DNA from: a virus
Direction: 5' to 3' (one strand)
Length of the DNA stretch: 49,960 nucleotides
IMG/VR virus record: IMGVR_UViG_3300013014_000617
Span: 1-49,960 of that record
The notes beneath the pieces were generated by a model that saw only the letters and a list, made by a program, of their open reading frames with translations, did no database searches and was not told where the DNA came from. Of this stretch, positions 16,466-24,281 are shown in pieces. The position numbers and the translations under genes are program-made. Every line of letters begins with the position of its first letter. Position 1 is the stretch's first letter.

Positions 16466-17826
16466 AAACTTATAGTAAGCGCATTGCTTTTTGTATTAGC
16501 GATCAACATCTTGTCCCACACGGAGGTATAGGCCAATTTGCTAAAGGCTTTACTGAGATGGCCAAAGACTTGAATTGGAAAGTCGATTTAATTTTAGATA
16601 AGGCGTCTAGTAACGATTTTGGTGCACTGGTTGAGTCCTTAGGTGCCAACATAATCACTTCGGATGCGCCTATGTCATATAAGAATCATACCGGCACATT
16701 TGCATTTACTGATTCTATTAATTTTGAGAAGATGCTCAATTTTAGAAATGCTATAATGAAAGCATTTAATACTAATCTATATGACATGATAGTATGTAAT
16801 TCATTAGAAGCAATGCCTGCTGCTTTGTCCTTTGATCTAAACAAATATATCCCAGTTGTATTCTACACACATGAGGAAAGTATGGTGTTCCGTGACACTA
16901 GAAAATTCAAAGGTGTGTTTGGCGAAAGTTGTAATGAATTTTTCAACAACTTAATGAACCTTGAAAATTGTTATATCGGCACACAATCGGATCGTAATGT
17001 AAATGAGATTTTAGGCAATGGGGGAATCAATGTTAAAAAATTACCTATGCCTATGTCCGAGCGAGGTCTCCTTGTAGAAAACAATGGATCGAGAGAAGGT
17101 GTACTTTATATTGGTCGTTGGGAAGATAGAAAGAATCCAGAAGCATTTCTTAAAATTATAAAAGAAACAGGATTGCCCGCAAAGATTATTACCAACAGTA
17201 ATGGTAAGAAAAAATTTGAACTTCGTCTTAAAGAATTAGAAATTGCTGATTATGAGATTAAGTCGGGCGTTGTGGGTGATGAAAAGGTGGACTTTATCAA
17301 GTCTGCAAGAGTCCACTTCAATCCCTCACTAAGAGAAAACTACCCGTTTACATTCTTTGAATGTCTTGGCCATATGCCATGTGTTGTTATTGACAAATCT
17401 GAATGGGTAACAAACTTCGATAAGAAATATTATATTAGAAAACCTGTAGCAGAAGCAGGTGAAGCCATTAAGGCAATATATGGAATGAAGCCTAAAAAAT
17501 GGTATGGTAACGGTGCACTACAATATATTAAAGATTTAGATTCCAGTACAGCAAAATATTGGAAAGACTTTATTGAATCATATACACCGTCGGTTGCATC
17601 AAAATCAGATTCAGCAAAAATAAATGAGTATTCCGAAATCAAATATATTGACTTTGTTCGCATACTAAATAGGTCATTCTTAGCAATAGATGATGTCAAA
17701 AGTGTATTGACAAACAGGTCAAAGTATAATATAATTTATACAGACAAGGACACATACTTGGCAAAAGATCCAAACTTCGTACCATCTGAAAAAGAAACAG
17801 ATAATTTAGAAAGCTTATTCGCATGA
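16462..17826 (+). CDS. Glycosyltransferase (GT-B, GT4-like) with clamp-binding-like tail
   Basis: This is a 454-residue GT-B glycosyltransferase. The N-terminal Rossmann domain opens with HGGIGQFAKGFTEMA, the usual GT4 glycine loop. The C-terminal domain has VLYIGRWEDRKNPEAFLKII and the donor-binding region FNPSLRENYPFTFFECLGHM with its E-x-x-x-x-F/E pattern. About 100 C-terminal residues are extra to a normal GT4 and end NLESLFA. Downstream dpdA ends SLEDLFA, so the two proteins share a tail. T4 alpha-glucosyltransferase, a DNA-modifying enzyme, is known to bind the sliding clamp. A role on DNA is therefore my inference; a surface-sugar role is the alternative. It overlaps dpdA by ATGA. Confidence 0.82.
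   Translation: MKTYSKRIAFCISDQHLVPHGGIGQFAKGFTEMAKDLNWKVDLILDKASSNDFGALVESLGANIITSDAPMSYKNHTGTFAFTDSINFEKMLNFRNAIMKAFNTNLYDMIVCNSLEAMPAALSFDLNKYIPVVFYTHEESMVFRDTRKFKGVFGESCNEFFNNLMNLENCYIGTQSDRNVNEILGNGGINVKKLPMPMSERGLLVENNGSREGVLYIGRWEDRKNPEAFLKIIKETGLPAKIITNSNGKKKFELRLKELEIADYEIKSGVVGDEKVDFIKSARVHFNPSLRENYPFTFFECLGHMPCVVIDKSEWVTNFDKKYYIRKPVAEAGEAIKAIYGMKPKKWYGNGALQYIKDLDSSTAKYWKDFIESYTPSVASKSDSAKINEYSEIKYIDFVRILNRSFLAIDDVKSVLTNRSKYNIIYTDKDTYLAKDPNFVPSEKETDNLESLFA
17707..17735 (+). promoter_or_regulatory. Sigma70-type promoter before dpdA
   Basis: TTGACA (17707-17712) and TATAAT (17730-17735) are 17 bases apart, both perfect, inside the end of the glycosyltransferase gene. It would start transcription about 80 bases before the dpdA ATG. 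A second overlapping TATAAT at 17725 has a 12-base spacer and is ignored. Confidence 0.7.
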
Positions 17827-19112
17827 GTAAAATATTAGAATATGTGATATCAGGTCCAGCATACTTGAGACTTGGTGCGGAACAATGTAATGATCCTGAG
17901 ACATTACAAATGATTATAGACATGATTAATAAGACTGTTCATAATAAAAACAATCACCAATTCTCATTATTGTATAATGGATTCACAGAAAAGAACTTTG
18001 GTAATAAATTACAGAAGTTTAGACCAGCAATTAAAAACATTCATGCTGACTCTGGTGGATTGCAAATTATTACTCGAGGATTGCAGAATACACCTGAGAC
18101 AAGAAACAAGGTATACGAAAATCAAGGAACATATGCTGATATTGGTATGGCGTTTGATGAGATTCCTGTAAAGTCTACATCTGCTAGTGGCGTATCAGCA
18201 AAAATTGATACTAAGCGTAGATATGTTGACATGGAAAATTTTGAGTCTTATGCAAGAGCAACAGGCAAGAATGTTAAAGATCAAATTTTAAAGTTTGATT
18301 CTTTGAAGAGTAACTGTAGACCATTTGCTATTTTACAAGGTTCAGGTGCAGATACTTATGCTAAATGGGCAGAGTGTATGCTTGACGAGATACCAAAAGA
18401 ATTGCACAATCGTATAGGTGGTGTTGCTATGGGATCAGCTGCACTAGGTATGGGACCACTTGAGGATGTTAAACGAGCATTCTATGTTAATTCTGTTCCA
18501 TTTGAAAGACCATTTCATTTACACGTCTTAGGTGTTGGTGCACTTAAACGTATTTTACCTTATTTGTTATTCAGTCAAACTGGTCTATATGATGGTGTAG
18601 ATATTTCGTATGACTCTACAACGCATTCTATGTCACTAGATAATGGATTATTTTACTTCTCACACTGTAAGAAAAACAACCCAGGTGATTATGGTGGTTC
18701 TTCAGTTAAAATGGGAAGAGAATATTCCAACATTTACAGAACAGTGACTGATGAGATTAACAGTGTTTGTGGTACAGAATATACACCTGAAGAATACCAC
18801 AAGTTGATGAATATTGCTGTTGGTCTATATTTAGAAAAAGGCGGAAAATTCATAGATGTAATGAGAGCAAGGCTTGCATTCATCTTAACAAATGTTCATA
18901 ACTTTACAATGGATGTTTCTGAACTAATGAATTCAAAAGAAAACTTCCTGAGATTCTGCAGAGATAAAGGTTGTGAGAATGAATATTCTACATTGTTTGA
19001 TGTAAAGACTAATGATGATTTTCTTTATTGGGAAAAGCATGTTGGTAAATTTATGGACTCGGAGCCAGTCAACGCTGTAGCTCCATCTTCACTTGAGGAC
19101 TTATTCGCATGA
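17823..19112 (+). CDS. dpdA: DpdA-type DNA 7-deazaguanine transglycosylase
   Basis: This is a 429-residue relative of tRNA-guanine transglycosylase, of the kind (DpdA) that swaps guanine for 7-deazaguanine bases in DNA. The TGT-like substrate pocket is visible: HADSGGLQ (Asp76), FAILQGSG, IGGVAMGSAALG and FHLHVLGVGALKR. LYDGVDISYDSTTHSMS lies where TGT has its FDCV nucleophile, so Asp257 is the candidate. The zinc motif of tRNA enzymes is absent, as in phage DpdA. The C terminus SLEDLFA matches the tail of the preceding glycosyltransferase. FolE, QueD and QueE encoded nearby can supply 7-carboxy-7-deazaguanine. It has its own promoter. Confidence 0.88.
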   Translation: MSKILEYVISGPAYLRLGAEQCNDPETLQMIIDMINKTVHNKNNHQFSLLYNGFTEKNFGNKLQKFRPAIKNIHADSGGLQIITRGLQNTPETRNKVYENQGTYADIGMAFDEIPVKSTSASGVSAKIDTKRRYVDMENFESYARATGKNVKDQILKFDSLKSNCRPFAILQGSGADTYAKWAECMLDEIPKELHNRIGGVAMGSAALGMGPLEDVKRAFYVNSVPFERPFHLHVLGVGALKRILPYLLFSQTGLYDGVDISYDSTTHSMSLDNGLFYFSHCKKNNPGDYGGSSVKMGREYSNIYRTVTDEINSVCGTEYTPEEYHKLMNIAVGLYLEKGGKFIDVMRARLAFILTNVHNFTMDVSELMNSKENFLRFCRDKGCENEYSTLFDVKTNDDFLYWEKHVGKFMDSEPVNAVAPSSLEDLFA

Positions 19113-19537
19113 TGTTAAAAACAGATAGTTATATTTGGGTTACCTTTCAGAAAGAAGGTATCCACAAATATCCTGCAGCAGCAACTGATCCTAAGTTGGC
19201 TACAGGTGATTGGTTAGATGTTTCATTCTTAGGAACACCTCATAGACATATCTTTCATTTCAGAGTTGAGATGCAGGTATTTCATGATGATAGAGATGTT
19301 GAATTTATTCAAGCAAAGCGTATTATGGAACGCTGGTATGCTGATGGAACATTACAATTAGATTATAAGTCTTGCGAAATGATGGCAAAGGATCTATATA
19401 ATAAATGTATCAGCACATGGCCAGATAGAGACTATGTAATTGAAGTATCAGAAGACGGAGAGAATGGTTGCAGAATGTATTTCTCTCATATCAAAGGCAA
19501 AGATATTACACCTAGGATGTATTTAAAAGATGAGTAA
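19109..19537 (+). CDS. Unknown protein, possibly tunnelling-fold (QueD/QueF-like)
   Basis: This is a 142-residue protein overlapping dpdA by ATGA. The segments PHRHIFHFRVEMQVFHDDRD, SCEMMAKDLYNKCIS and VIEVSEDGENGCRMYF recall the strand-helix-helix-strand layout of pterin/deazapurine tunnelling-fold enzymes such as 6-pyruvoyltetrahydropterin synthase. No full QueD zinc motif is present. Similar proteins occur in marine T4-likes. Because it lies directly after dpdA, a part in base synthesis or modification is plausible, but the fold assignment is by eye only. Confidence 0.7.
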   Translation: MMLKTDSYIWVTFQKEGIHKYPAAATDPKLATGDWLDVSFLGTPHRHIFHFRVEMQVFHDDRDVEFIQAKRIMERWYADGTLQLDYKSCEMMAKDLYNKCISTWPDRDYVIEVSEDGENGCRMYFSHIKGKDITPRMYLKDE

Positions 19538-20192
19538 ATTATATTATATGGGCTTGGAGCCCTATGAAGGTCGCTATACTTTACAACTTCAGCAATGGAG
19601 TGAGGCAGCATTTAAACGCAGAGGTATTGATTATGAAATTATTCATGGTGATACTCTTGACGATTCTAAATCTATTGTAACAGGTCAGGTGCTTGATGCA
19701 CACGGTCGTAGCTATTATTCTTTAACACAGATGGCTAATCTTGTTAAGAAAATGAAGTCAGGTCAGATTACCTGGGAAGATACTATTTTCTTTGAGGATA
19801 TGTTTACACCTGGCATTGAAGCAATTCCTTATATTGTGGATCAATTACCATGGGAATATCAACCTGAGATTTATGTTCGTTGTCTTGCACAGACAATAGA
19901 TCCTGATGACTTCCTTCATGTATGGGATATGCAAGAATGGATGGGACATTATGAAAAGATGTGTGATACTTGGGTAACAGGTATTCTTGCGTCTAATGAG
20001 GAGATGGTTGCGCATATGAAAATTGCAGGTTGGAAGGCACCAATCTTTAACATCTCTGGACTAGCATTTGATAAAGATGAAGTACAAAGTCGTGTTGCCG
20101 AAATTAAACCATTCCTGCATCGTAAGAAGCGAGTAGTATTTGCTGCTAGATTCGATCAGGAAGCAACCAGGATTCTTTATGGATCTGATTGA
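19530..20192 (+). CDS. Glycosyltransferase, N-terminal part of a frameshifted gene
   Basis: This is the 220-residue N-terminal domain of a GT-B glycosyltransferase. Recognisable stretches are GLEPYEGRYTLQLQQWSE, TGQVLDAHGRSYYSLTQMA, TIFFEDMFTPGIEAIPYI and YVRCLAQTIDPDDF, all typical of a T4-like phage glycosyltransferase. The protein should continue after RVVFAARFDQE into the GT-B C-terminal domain, but here the frame ends after nine unrelated residues (ATRILYGSD). The continuation lies in the +1 frame from about 20161. Restoring two bases near 20158-20163 joins the halves. It is either a broken gene, a sequencing error or a two-piece enzyme. Confidence 0.75.
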   Translation: MSKLYYMGLEPYEGRYTLQLQQWSEAAFKRRGIDYEIIHGDTLDDSKSIVTGQVLDAHGRSYYSLTQMANLVKKMKSGQITWEDTIFFEDMFTPGIEAIPYIVDQLPWEYQPEIYVRCLAQTIDPDDFLHVWDMQEWMGHYEKMCDTWVTGILASNEEMVAHMKIAGWKAPIFNISGLAFDKDEVQSRVAEIKPFLHRKKRVVFAARFDQEATRILYGSD

Positions 20193-20697
20193 AGACTATG
20201 GCAAATATAATCGGGATGTGGAGTTTGCTGTTTTGTCAGGTGGACCATTACGTAGTAACGATGAAAAATATTTAAGCAGAGCGAAGGAATTAGAAAAGAC
20301 TGCTAATTTTAAGATCTATGAAAATCTTAAAAAGAATGAATATTATGAATTGCTAGCTGATTCCCGAGTATTGTTTAATTGTGCTTTACAGGATTGGGTA
20401 AGTAACACAGCATCAGAAGCAGATGCGTTAGGTACAAACTGTTTATATCCTGCCTATAGATCTTTTCCCGAGACATTTGCAAATGATGCAGAATGTTTAT
20501 ATGTTCCTTGGTCTATGGATGATGTTAAAAATAAATTAGATCATTTATTGGTTAATCCAAGAAAGAAAATGGGTCATTTATCTAATTGGACTACTGGAAC
20601 TATTGATAGATGTATAGACATTATGATTGATGGATCTGAAACATGGTATCGTAATACTAAGGATTATAGAAATAATGTCCCTGGCTCAAAATACTAA
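20179..20697 (+). CDS. Glycosyltransferase, C-terminal part of a frameshifted gene
   Basis: This is the nucleotide-sugar-binding half of the glycosyltransferase above. The frame is open from before 20161 (KQPGFFMDLIEDYGKYN) and the first ATG is at 20179. It has the GT-B C-terminal pattern: VEFAVLSGGPLRSND, a helix ending YYELLADSRVLFNCALQDW, then NTASEADALGTNCLYPAYRS. No good ribosome site precedes 20179, which argues that it was once translated as one chain with the upstream half. The epimerase gene starts inside its last codons. Confidence 0.7.
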   Translation: MDLIEDYGKYNRDVEFAVLSGGPLRSNDEKYLSRAKELEKTANFKIYENLKKNEYYELLADSRVLFNCALQDWVSNTASEADALGTNCLYPAYRSFPETFANDAECLYVPWSMDDVKNKLDHLLVNPRKKMGHLSNWTTGTIDRCIDIMIDGSETWYRNTKDYRNNVPGSKY

Positions 20698-21709
20698 AAA
20701 CGTAATTGTAACAGGCGCCGCTGGTTATATCGGTGGTGCTATATGTATTGAACTTAAGAAACAGGGTTATACTGTTATAGGTATCGATCGTAGATCATTG
20801 CCTAAACATCTTGAGTCTTATGTGGATCAATTTATAAAAGCATGTTTTACCCATGCATGGTCGCTTGAGCATATTGAGAAAAAACCTGTTGCTATTATAC
20901 ATTGTGCCGGAACAAGTTTAGTTGAACCTAGTATAAGGAATCCTCATGACTATTATGAAAATAATGTAATTAAAACTGAAAAATATTTAGACTATATTAG
21001 ACGCTGGTCTCCTTTTACTAAATTTATTTTTAGTAGCAGTGCTGCAGTATATGGTGATCCATTAGGAGCAATACTAATTGAAGGTGCTGATACCAAACCG
21101 ATATCGCCGTACGGGGAATCCAAACTAATTACTGAGATGATGCTTAAATCATTTAATAAAGCATATGGTTTAAACTATGTCTCATTTAGATACTTTAATG
21201 CATGCGGTGCTGTTGAGGGTGGCTTGCATGGACAGGAACCTGAAGCAACTCATATCTTTGCTAAGATATTTGAAGCAGTTGAAAAGAAACAGGACTTTAC
21301 TTTATATGGAGCCAACTATCCCACGAAGGATGGTACTTGTGTACGAGACTATGTTCATGTTACTGATATTGCCAAAGCACATATATTAGCTATTGAAAAT
21401 AATATCAAAGGGATATATAATATAGGATCAGTTAGAGGATACTCTAATCTAGAAATTTTTGATGCTGTAGAAACATTCTTATTGAATGAAGAAGCAATAC
21501 ATAACAAAATTGTTGTTCACATTGAACCTAACAGAGAAGGCGATCCTGCAACTTTAATTGCAAGTTCTGCAAAATTGAAATCCGAAACAAATTGGAAACC
21601 TGAAAAAGACTTAAATAATATTATCAATGATTTATATTGCTGGTATTTTTCGGAAAATTATATGAAATTAAAAAAGCGGTCTTCAAACGTCATTCAACCC
21701 GCTATATAA
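20675..21709 (+). CDS. NAD-dependent sugar epimerase, GalE-like
   Basis: This is an extended short-chain dehydrogenase of 344 residues, most like UDP-glucose 4-epimerase. It has the NAD motif GAAGYIGG, catalytic Ser in FSSSAAVYGDP, the Y-x3-K in SPYGESKLITE, the GalE-type RYFNACGA, and RDYVHVTDIAKAHI. GalE usually has VYG-P and an Asn-rich ending as here. The ATG at 20675 gives the correct N terminus; it overlaps the upstream gene. Lying between glycosyltransferase and queD genes, it may supply the donor sugar for those transferases. The exact nucleotide-sugar is unknown. Confidence 0.87.
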   Translation: MSLAQNTKNVIVTGAAGYIGGAICIELKKQGYTVIGIDRRSLPKHLESYVDQFIKACFTHAWSLEHIEKKPVAIIHCAGTSLVEPSIRNPHDYYENNVIKTEKYLDYIRRWSPFTKFIFSSSAAVYGDPLGAILIEGADTKPISPYGESKLITEMMLKSFNKAYGLNYVSFRYFNACGAVEGGLHGQEPEATHIFAKIFEAVEKKQDFTLYGANYPTKDGTCVRDYVHVTDIAKAHILAIENNIKGIYNIGSVRGYSNLEIFDAVETFLLNEEAIHNKIVVHIEPNREGDPATLIASSAKLKSETNWKPEKDLNNIINDLYCWYFSENYMKLKKRSSNVIQPAI

Positions 21710-21748
21710 ACTCTGCATGTCGTCAAACTTACTCACTGGAGGCAAGAG

Positions 21749-22198
21749 ATGGCTAAATATTTCTCGACAAAACATTACGGACATAACTTAGGATTGAGCG
21801 CTGTATTTAGACAGCCAAACGCAGATCATTCGCATTGTCATTTATTACATGGTTACAGTCTAGCATTTACATTTACATTCGGATGCGCATATTTAGATAA
21901 TAAAAATTGGGCAGTAGACTTTGGCGGACTTAAACCGCTTAAGGCTTGGCTTGAAGATCATTTTGATCACAAGCTGGCTTTGGACAAGTCAGATCCGCAT
22001 TTAGCTAAATTTCAAGAACTTGAAGAATTAGGGCTGGCAGAGATTAGAATCTTTGACGGTGTTGGTGCAGAGAAATTTGCTGAGCATGCGTTCAATTTTG
22101 CGAATCAATTGATTAAAGAAAAGACAAATGGTCGTTGTTATTGTGTTAGGGTAGAGTGTGCTGAACATGGTGCCAATAATGCTATATACGAAGGCTAA
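21749..22198 (+). CDS. queD: 6-carboxytetrahydropterin synthase QueD
   Basis: QueD converts dihydroneopterin triphosphate (from FolE) to 6-carboxytetrahydropterin, the QueE substrate. The 149 residues have SAVFRQPNADHSHCHLLHGY, with catalytic Cys30, followed by NWAVDFGGLKPLKAWLEDHF and a C-terminal VRVECAEHGANNAIYE. The usual H-G-H zinc motif reads H-G-Y here, a variant I recall from alphaproteobacterial-type QueD. The gene has a good ribosome site (GGAGGC) 12 bases before the ATG. It lies 39 bases after the epimerase and leads straight into a 38-residue gene. Confidence 0.93.
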   Translation: MAKYFSTKHYGHNLGLSAVFRQPNADHSHCHLLHGYSLAFTFTFGCAYLDNKNWAVDFGGLKPLKAWLEDHFDHKLALDKSDPHLAKFQELEELGLAEIRIFDGVGAEKFAEHAFNFANQLIKEKTNGRCYCVRVECAEHGANNAIYEG

Positions 22199-22315
22199 GT
22201 GAGATATATAACTAATAAAGATAAAACAGTAAAACTTCCTTTTGAGGAAGGATTACTAGAATGGTTGCGAAAACAGTATCCATTTTCTAAATACTATATT
22301 GTAGAAACAACATGA
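22199..22315 (+). CDS. Small 38-residue protein with GTG start
   Basis: A 38-residue frame fills the otherwise empty space between queD and the cupin gene. It begins with GTG directly after the queD TAA, and its TGA overlaps the next ATG (ATGA). The product starts MRYITNKDKTVKLPFEEG and ends KYYIVETT. Perfect packing between both neighbours supports translation; an AAGG lies 8 bases before the GTG. No family is recognised. The lack of an ATG is the main doubt. Confidence 0.55.
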   Translation: MRYITNKDKTVKLPFEEGLLEWLRKQYPFSKYYIVETT

Positions 22316-22770
22316 ATTGGTTTTTAAATTTGCTTGATAGTATTGGTCGTAAGCGTATTGTCATGGATCGTATAGATAATGAACCATACCTTGAACGATA
22401 CTATCTTTTTCTTAAAGATAGAAAAAAATTCCCCTTTAATATCTTTTTACATAAATTCCTAAAAGGAGACCCTGACGATGTACATGATCACCCATGGCCG
22501 TACTGCACTTTCATACTTAAAGGCGGTTATTATGAATGGATACCACAATTTAATTCCGATGGCACAAAATTTAATGAGGTTCGTATGTGGCGCGGACCCG
22601 GCCATTTCCGCTATTGCCGCAGTACTTCTTATCATCGTATTGAGTTAAAAGAAGGTGTAACAGCCTGGACTTTATTCATGCCTGGTCCTCAAAAAAGAGA
22701 TTGGGGATTTCTAGTTAAAGATAACTGGATACATCATGAGAAGTATCTGAAGGAACGACATGCCAAGTAA
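22312..22770 (+). CDS. Cupin-domain protein
   Basis: This is a 152-residue small beta-barrel cupin. The metal-site pattern is seen in DDVHDHPWPYCTFILKGGYY and the second cupin motif in GHFRYCRSTSYHRIEL, with further conserved AWTLFMPGPQKRDWGF. Proteins of this form are common in phages and bacteria and resemble dioxygenase-type cupins, but the substrate is not known. It overlaps the next gene by 11 bases. Its place after queD hints at a role in base modification without proving it. Confidence 0.83.
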   Translation: MNWFLNLLDSIGRKRIVMDRIDNEPYLERYYLFLKDRKKFPFNIFLHKFLKGDPDDVHDHPWPYCTFILKGGYYEWIPQFNSDGTKFNEVRMWRGPGHFRYCRSTSYHRIELKEGVTAWTLFMPGPQKRDWGFLVKDNWIHHEKYLKERHAK

Positions 22771-23239
22771 TGTAATGAAAGGCGTTAATAGTAAAGATGC
22801 TATTATCGGGGAACAATTAGTTCCCTTTATTAATCGTAGTAGTAGTGAATATCCTGTAGAAGTTGGTGCTTCATTCTTTGCCCCAGTAAAGGTTGAAGAC
22901 CAAAAAGACATATCCTTAAATGTAGCAAAGGAACATGCCAAACAAGAATATGATAGAATCATGCAAATGGTTGATATTCTACAGGAACAAGCAAAACAAC
23001 TAATGAGTAGACTTGATGCTACAGACTTAGTGCATGGATCATCTTTTGCATTCAATCCTGTATATGGTAAAGAATACCATATCTATTTAAATACTATCCA
23101 TGAGAAAAATCAAATGGGTTTAATTGGCCCAACAGATTGGAGTGGTAGCATACCAGACCATTTAACTTTTGTTGCATCCGTTATTAAAAAGGGAGATTCA
23201 ACTTGGGAGTATACAGATGAAGATAGCATTAGTAACTGA
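22760..23239 (+). CDS. DUF2452 family protein
   Basis: This 159-residue protein looks like the DUF2452 family, also found in bacteria and animals. The recognisable pattern is a helical middle (DRIMQMVDILQEQAKQLMSR), then SSFAFNPVYGKEYHIYLN, GLIGPTDWSG and KKGDSTWEYTDE. The molecular function of the family is not known to me. It overlaps the cupin gene at its start and the gp47 ATG at its end. Confidence 0.75.
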   Translation: MPSNVMKGVNSKDAIIGEQLVPFINRSSSEYPVEVGASFFAPVKVEDQKDISLNVAKEHAKQEYDRIMQMVDILQEQAKQLMSRLDATDLVHGSSFAFNPVYGKEYHIYLNTIHEKNQMGLIGPTDWSGSIPDHLTFVASVIKKGDSTWEYTDEDSISN

Positions 23240-24281
23240 TACGCATTTTGGTGCAAGATCAGATTCTCAACAGTTTGATAATTATTTTAAAAAATTCTAC
23301 GATGAAGTATTTTTTCCTGAACTAGATAAGAGGGAAATTACACAGATCATTCATCTAGGCGATTGTTTTGATCGTAGAAAGTATATCAATTTCAACTCAT
23401 TGAGTAATTGTAAAAAGTATTTCTTTGAGCAGATTGAATCTCGCGGTATAGACATGGATATGATTATCGGCAATCATGATACATTCTATAAAAATACTAA
23501 CGATGTAAATTCTCCTGATTTATTATTAGGAGAATATTCCGGTATCAGAACATATGATAAAGCACAAGTTGTTGTATATGATGGATTAAAAATACTATTG
23601 GTGCCTTGGATATGTGCTGATAACTATGAGCATACTTCAAAATTAGTTGAAAGTAAAATAGCAACTGTTTGCTTTGGTCATTTAGAACTTGCTGGTTTTA
23701 TAATGTACAAGGGTCAAGATACGCATCTTGGTCACGAAGGATTAGATCCTGCGATGTTTAAAGAATTTAAGCTAGTATGTTCAGGTCATTTCCATCATAA
23801 GCATGGTCGAGGCAACGTACAGTATTTAGGTAATCCTTATCAATTATTCTGGAATGATTTTGAAGATGACAGAGGATTCCATATCTTTGATACTAAGACA
23901 TTAGAACTAGAATTTATTAAAAACCCAAATACTATTTTTGAGAAGTATTACTACGATGATGAAAAGGAAGACCCTTTATCTGTAGACATCACACAATTCA
24001 ATTCTAAATTAATCAAAGTTATTGTGGTCAATAAAAAAGATTACTTAAAGTTCGATAAATTTATAGAAGCAATCTACAAAGAAAATCCCATTGAATTAAA
24101 AATCATCGAGGATTTTTCTGAGTTTGAATCTGAGGCAATAGATGAAAATATTGACCTAGAAGATACTATGACACTATTATCTAATTATGTAGATAGTATC
24201 GAAACAGATGCAGATAAGGAAAGACTAAAAGGAATTTTAAAAACTCTTTATGTTGAAGCACAACACTATGAGGAAGTATGA
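23217..24281 (+). CDS. gp47: Recombination nuclease subunit gp47 (Mre11-like)
   Basis: gp47 is the phosphoesterase nuclease of the gp46/47 complex (Mre11/Rad50 or SbcCD type) that resects DNA ends for recombination-dependent replication. The 354 residues (T4: 339) have the metal motifs in order: DTHFGARSD, HLGDCFDRRKY, IIGNHDTFY, CFGHLELAG and CSGHFHHKHGRG. The ATG at 23217 gives the family N terminus MKIALVTDTHFG and overlaps the DUF2452 gene. It overlaps gp46 by ATGA, the usual partner order. Confidence 0.96.
   Translation: MKIALVTDTHFGARSDSQQFDNYFKKFYDEVFFPELDKREITQIIHLGDCFDRRKYINFNSLSNCKKYFFEQIESRGIDMDMIIGNHDTFYKNTNDVNSPDLLLGEYSGIRTYDKAQVVVYDGLKILLVPWICADNYEHTSKLVESKIATVCFGHLELAGFIMYKGQDTHLGHEGLDPAMFKEFKLVCSGHFHHKHGRGNVQYLGNPYQLFWNDFEDDRGFHIFDTKTLELEFIKNPNTIFEKYYYDDEKEDPLSVDITQFNSKLIKVIVVNKKDYLKFDKFIEAIYKENPIELKIIEDFSEFESEAIDENIDLEDTMTLLSNYVDSIETDADKERLKGILKTLYVEAQHYEEV

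Noticed and set aside
21672-21704. Inverted repeat AGCGG...CCCGCT at the end of the epimerase gene as a terminator
   Set aside because: The stem is only five to six pairs with an 18-base loop and no T run.
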